Program-made: the position numbers and the translations under genes
Origin: Aestuariibius violaceus
GTDB taxonomy: Bacteria > Pseudomonadota > Alphaproteobacteria > Rhodobacterales > Rhodobacteraceae
Direction: 5' to 3'
DNA: 64,000 nucleotides
Assembly: GCF_040779325.2 (NCBI RefSeq)
Contig: NZ_JBFONT020000001.1
Coordinates: 1,054,001 to 1,118,000 of the forward strand
Notes under the pieces: model-generated
Told to the model about the DNA's origin: nothing
Databases searched by the model: none
Seen by the model: the letters and a program-made list of their open reading frames with translations, nothing else
In this document: positions 61,338 to 64,000 of the stretch, piece by piece
Position numbering within the stretch: the stretch's first letter is position 1
Layout: each line of letters starts with the position of its first letter

Positions 61338-61652
61338 ATGACGGGCAATGAAAACGATTGGACCTGGTACGAGCCGGAGGACCACACCTCGAGGCACCAG
61401 TGCCCGTGTTGCGACTACGTGACCTTGCCGGAGCGTGGGAATTACCTGATTTGTCCGGTGTGCTTCTGGGAGGACGATGGGCAGGACCTCGACAAGCTGG
61501 ACCTGCCGTCCGGGCCGAACCACGGCATCACCCTTCGCGAGGGACGAGCGAATTTCAGGCGGTTTGGCGCGTGTGAGAAAGAGATGTTGGAGCATGTCTG
61601 TTCTGTTGGAGAACGGACGGCGTTTAAGTTCACTCCACGCGACCCTGATTAG
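61338..61652 (+). CDS. CPCC family cysteine-rich protein
   Basis: A 104-residue protein with the CPCC motif near the start (HQCPCCDYVTLPERGNYLICPVCFWEDDGQD, about 20-50), two Cys pairs suited to a zinc ribbon. The GPNHGITLREGRANFRRFGACE segment is also typical of the family. CPCC proteins occur in accessory regions and beside polymorphic toxin/immunity genes, but their role is not established. It sits between the two inverted-repeat elements, 127 bases after the AT-rich gene. Confidence 0.82.
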   Translation: MTGNENDWTWYEPEDHTSRHQCPCCDYVTLPERGNYLICPVCFWEDDGQDLDKLDLPSGPNHGITLREGRANFRRFGACEKEMLEHVCSVGERTAFKFTPRDPD

Positions 61653-61744
61653 GCGCACTGCCGGGCAGAGCGTACATTTTTGCTCGTTGAGGGCTGGCGC
61701 ATGCCAAGGGGACCATCCCGCCCGGGACAAGCGGCACCGCCGCG

Positions 61745-61885
61745 CCGGGCGAGCGCCTGACCGGCCCGACGGTCTGGCGCTTTGGGGACGGAGCACTGCC
61801 CGCCCCTTCTGTGGGACGAGCTTGGCAACCATAAAGCGCACCGTTCAACCGTCGCAGCGCCAGCCCCCGGTCAGGCGCCCGCCCG
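61745..61885. repeat. Inverted-repeat element, copy B (about 141 bp)
   Basis: Ends CGGGCGAGCGCCTGACCG (61746-61763) and CGGTCAGGCGCCCGCCCG (61868-61885) pair at 17 of 18 positions. The inner stem has CTGGCGCT with AGCGCCAG. The centre has CAACCATAAAGCGC. Compared with copy A, positions 4 and 15 of the left end changed together with their partners in the right end. The 61653-62181 gap (529 bp) holds no gene; it contains this element, a second repeat and a hairpin. Confidence 0.75.
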
Positions 61886-61968
61886 GCGCTCAGGAACCTG
61901 CCGGAAGAAATCTCGGCCGCTCTGCCCAAAATGGCACGCACGACAATTCCCGATCACACCCTGAATTG

Positions 61969-62050
61969 TTTCGACCCGTTGCGCGCCAAAATCGCCGGTC
62001 GCTCCGTTAACGACCGGGATCCGACCGACGAATGTCCGACGGAATGCTGA
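61969..62050. repeat. Dispersed intergenic repeat, copy 2
   Basis: TTTCGACCCGTTGCGCGCCA and the bases through CGCTCCGTTAACGA align with 7212-7257 upstream of sdhC. ATGTCCGACGGAATGCTGACC aligns with the second block there. CGCTCCGTTAACGA is also found once more at 7394-7407. It is non-coding in both places. Confidence 0.55.
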
Positions 62051-62073
62051 CCAGATGCCGACGCGATGCCGCA

Positions 62074-62107
62074 CCCCCAAAATACAGGATTAACCTTATT
62101 TTGCGGG
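62074..62107 (-). terminator. AT-rich stem-loop downstream of the SH3 gene
   Basis: CCCCCAAAATA-caggattaacct-TATTTTGCGGG pairs at 10 of 11 positions. It lies about 75 bases after the SH3 gene stop on the minus strand, at the edge of the dispersed repeat. It could be a terminator or part of the repeat. Confidence 0.4.
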
Positions 62108-62181
62108 TGATTCGGCCGGCAGGCCCCAATGCGACGCATAAGCCACGACCAATGGGATCCGATCCGCGGCGCCCCCCGCCG

Positions 62182-62661
62182 CTATTCCCGCACCTCGTCC
62201 GCCGCGACCCCCCACAGCCCGTCCTTGCGCGCCCAGCCGCGATAGCCGCCGGCCCGCAACCGGCACCACTCGACCGAACATTCGCCCAGCCGCGCCACCA
62301 CGCCCGCCTCCAGCTTGACCGTCTCCAGCGCCGCCGCATCCGGCCGCGCCCGCAGCACTACCTCGTCCTCGACCAGCACGGTCCGCGTCCCCGACAGCAG
62401 CGAATAATGCATCCACCCGCCCTGGCCGTCCCGGTCCTGCACCCGCCGCCAGTGACCATGCTCCGCCGTGATCTCCAGCGGCATGTCCCGCCGCTTGAAC
62501 ACCCAGTCGATCCGGTGGCTCAGCGACGGCCCGCGCCGCACGTTCCCCTCTGCTGCCTTCAGCGACACATACCGCGGCAGGGGCAGGTTCGTGACCGGCC
62601 CGCGCTCCTGCGCGCTTGCGGCCCCGGCAAGGCACAAAACCAAGAGAATCCAACGCATCAT
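62182..62661 (-). CDS. Secreted bacterial SH3 domain protein
   Basis: A 159-residue protein with a signal peptide (ILLVLCLAGAASAQE) and two SH3-like repeats. The first begins LPRYVSLKAAEGNVRRGPSLSHRIDWVFKRRDMPLEIT with HGHWRRVQDRDGQGGWMH. The second covers VVLRARPDAAALETVKLEAGVVARLGECSVEWCRLRAGGYRGWARKDGLWG. This fits the DUF1058/SH3 family found in Rhodobacteraceae next to a 2-hydroxyacid dehydrogenase. It probably binds the cell wall or periplasmic proteins. A second ATG codon follows directly after the first. Confidence 0.88.
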   Translation of the reverse strand: MMRWILLVLCLAGAASAQERGPVTNLPLPRYVSLKAAEGNVRRGPSLSHRIDWVFKRRDMPLEITAEHGHWRRVQDRDGQGGWMHYSLLSGTRTVLVEDEVVLRARPDAAALETVKLEAGVVARLGECSVEWCRLRAGGYRGWARKDGLWGVAADEVRE

Positions 62662-62763
62662 CTGCCTGCTCTTCCTCATCGGCGGGGGGTCTTGTGCCCC
62701 TCTCACCGTTCCCCCACACTGCCAGAGACCGACGCGCGATGGAACCTCGAAGGGAGAGCGGAC

Positions 62764-63750
62764 ATGCCCGGCAAGCGCCTCACTGTTGTCGTCACGCGAC
62801 GGTTGCTCGAACGGGTCGAAACCCGGCTGTCCGAACTCTTCGATGCGAAACTCCGCCCCGACGACACCCCCATGACCCGGGACGAGATGATCGCCGCCAC
62901 CCGCGACGCCGACGTCCTCGTCCCCACGATCACCGACGAGATCGACGCGCCCTTCCTTGCCGCCATCGGCGACCGGCTGAAGCTCATCGCCAATTACGGG
63001 GCCGGGGTCGACCATATCGATGTCGCCACCGCCCGCCAGCGCGGCATCCTCGTCTCCAACACCCCCGGCGTGCTGACCGAGGATACGGCAGACATGACGA
63101 TGGCGCTGATCCTCGCCGTCACCCGCCGCATCCCCGAAGGCCTCGCCGTCATGCAAAAGGGCGAGTGGGAGGGGTGGGCGCCCAACGCCTTCCTCGGCGG
63201 CCGCGTCGGCGGGCGCCGCTTGGGCATTCTCGGCATGGGCCGCATCGGCCAGGCCGTCGCCCGCAGGGCCCGCGCCTTCGGGATGCAGATCCACTACCAC
63301 AACCGCAAACGCCTCCGCCCCGAGATCGAGGAAGAGCTCGAGGCGACCTATTGGGACAGCCTCGACCAGATGATCGCCCGCGTCGACGTCCTCTCGGTCA
63401 ATTGCCCGCACACCCCGTCGACCTTCCACCTGATGAACGCCCGGCGTCTGAAGCTGATGAAGCCCCAGGCCGTCCTCGTGAACACCTCACGCGGCGAGGT
63501 CGTGGATGAAAACGCCCTGACGCGCATGCTCCGCGCCGGAGAGATCGCCGGCGCCGGCCTCGACGTCTACGAGCACGGCACCGACATCAACCCCCGCCTC
63601 CGCGAACTCCGCAACGTGGTCCTGCTGCCCCATATGGGCTCCGCGACCGAGGAGGGGCGTCTGGAGATGGGCGAAAAAGTCCTCCTCAACATCAAGACCT
63701 TCGACGACGGCCACCGGCCGCCAGATCAAGTCGTGCCGGGGATGTTGTGA
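62764..63750 (+). CDS. D-isomer 2-hydroxyacid dehydrogenase (glyoxylate/hydroxypyruvate reductase type)
   Basis: A 328-residue NAD(P)-dependent enzyme. The Rossmann motif is LGILGMGRIGQAVARRARAFG (about 152-172). Catalytic residues are Arg in NTSRGEVVDENAL, Glu region in DVYEHGTDINPRL, and His in VLLPHMGSATEEGR; a GVDHIDVATARQRGI loop is also typical. It reduces glyoxylate or hydroxypyruvate to glycolate or glycerate. GAAGGGAGA precedes the ATG. It is divergent from the SH3 gene. It may connect to the C2 metabolism of the ethylmalonyl-CoA pathway. Confidence 0.92.
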   Translation: MPGKRLTVVVTRRLLERVETRLSELFDAKLRPDDTPMTRDEMIAATRDADVLVPTITDEIDAPFLAAIGDRLKLIANYGAGVDHIDVATARQRGILVSNTPGVLTEDTADMTMALILAVTRRIPEGLAVMQKGEWEGWAPNAFLGGRVGGRRLGILGMGRIGQAVARRARAFGMQIHYHNRKRLRPEIEEELEATYWDSLDQMIARVDVLSVNCPHTPSTFHLMNARRLKLMKPQAVLVNTSRGEVVDENALTRMLRAGEIAGAGLDVYEHGTDINPRLRELRNVVLLPHMGSATEEGRLEMGEKVLLNIKTFDDGHRPPDQVVPGML

Positions 63751-63820
63751 GAGGCGCTCCCCGTCATATTCCGGACACAAGCCTGATCGAGAAACAATGC
63801 GTCGGAGACGGAACATGGGA

Positions 63821-64000
63821 TGCAACCGTTGAACGCAGATGCGCTCTACGCGGCACTGGCCATCGCGATCGGCGTCGCAGGCGTGACGGCCGGCCTTCTC
63901 AAGCTGCTGCGCGTCCGGAACATCCTCTTTCACAAGGCAACCGCAACCGGAACGATCGTGGCGACGCGCCTGAAGGCGCTGCATCGCTACGACGAAGAGG
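63821..64000 (+). CDS. N-terminus of a membrane protein (cut by window edge)
   Basis: The first 60 codons read MQPLNADALYAALAIAIGVA and onward through one transmembrane helix, then a soluble start (FHKATATGTIVATRLKALHRYDEE). The layout of one helix plus an ATGTIV-like beta strand resembles DUF3592 proteins, but too little is visible to be sure. The ATG at 63816 is closed by a stop after five codons, so 63821 was chosen. Confidence 0.55.

Overview
This window is chromosomal DNA from a high-GC alphaproteobacterium, almost certainly a marine Rhodobacteraceae (roseobacter-group) species. The evidence is gene content and order typical of that family: sdhCDA-lipoprotein-sdhB, ethylmalonyl-CoA pathway genes, glnD-murJ-rhomboid-trpS, coaBC-dut-moeB, rsmI/lpoA/yraN/gshB, a sigma-32 factor with an RpoE-like promoter, and CtrA-type TTAA-N7-TTAA boxes. 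I found no rRNA, tRNA, CRISPR array, transposase or prophage module.

Layout. 1-2.5 kb: end of a minus-strand vgrG-PAAR unit (type VI secretion tip) with the first codons of a further gene. 2.6-5.3 kb: tightly overlapping operon mcl2-nnrU-DUF1737-mch (ethylmalonyl-CoA pathway). 5.4-7.1 kb: two TM2 proteins and a convergent SDR. 7.5-15.8 kb: succinate dehydrogenase genes, interrupted between sdhA and sdhB by a glycosyltransferase and a polysaccharide pyruvyl transferase, followed by creD and a DUF1989 gene. 15.9-23.4 kb: small lipoprotein, deoD, H-NS-family protein, ethylmalonyl-CoA mutase (ecm), an exported PilJ-domain protein, an acyltransferase and crotonyl-CoA carboxylase/reductase (ccr). 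23.5-25.3 kb: a luxR-luxI quorum-sensing locus with a CtrA box in front. 25.3-29.8 kb: helicase, gamma-butyrobetaine-hydroxylase-like dioxygenase, TIGR02186 and TauE/SafE proteins. 30-35.7 kb: a BMP-type (nucleoside-like) ABC importer with an embedded LysE exporter. 35.9-41.3 kb: rimI-tsaB-nfu, chaN-rpoH, cobU-phosphatase, GST. 41.4-52.7 kb: comM, gshB, yraN, rsmI, lpoA, glnD, murJ, a catalytically dead rhomboid, trpS. 52.9-60.3 kb: a membrane protein, usp, coaBC, dut, moeB-like, folK, a NYN protein, a YqaA protein, a gamma-glutamylcyclotransferase and a VWA protein. 60.3-62.2 kb: a repeat-rich accessory patch with two small genes. 62.2-64 kb: SH3 protein, 2-hydroxyacid dehydrogenase and a cut-off membrane protein.

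How the genes work together. Four enzymes of the ethylmalonyl-CoA pathway (ccr, ecm, mch, mcl2) lie within 21 kb, and ecm and ccr share a TTTGCAATC motif upstream. The succinate dehydrogenase next door connects to the pathway's C4 output. Regulation is a theme: CtrA-like boxes precede both luxR and the competence gene comM, and a sigma-E-like promoter precedes rpoH.

The most unusual structure is a pair of about 140-bp elements (60480-60619 and 61745-61885). Each has 18-bp terminal inverted repeats that differ between copies by compensatory changes, and together they bracket an AT-richer hypothetical gene and a CPCC-motif gene. A second, unrelated repeat pair (7212-7302 and 61969-62050) links this patch to the DNA upstream of sdhC.
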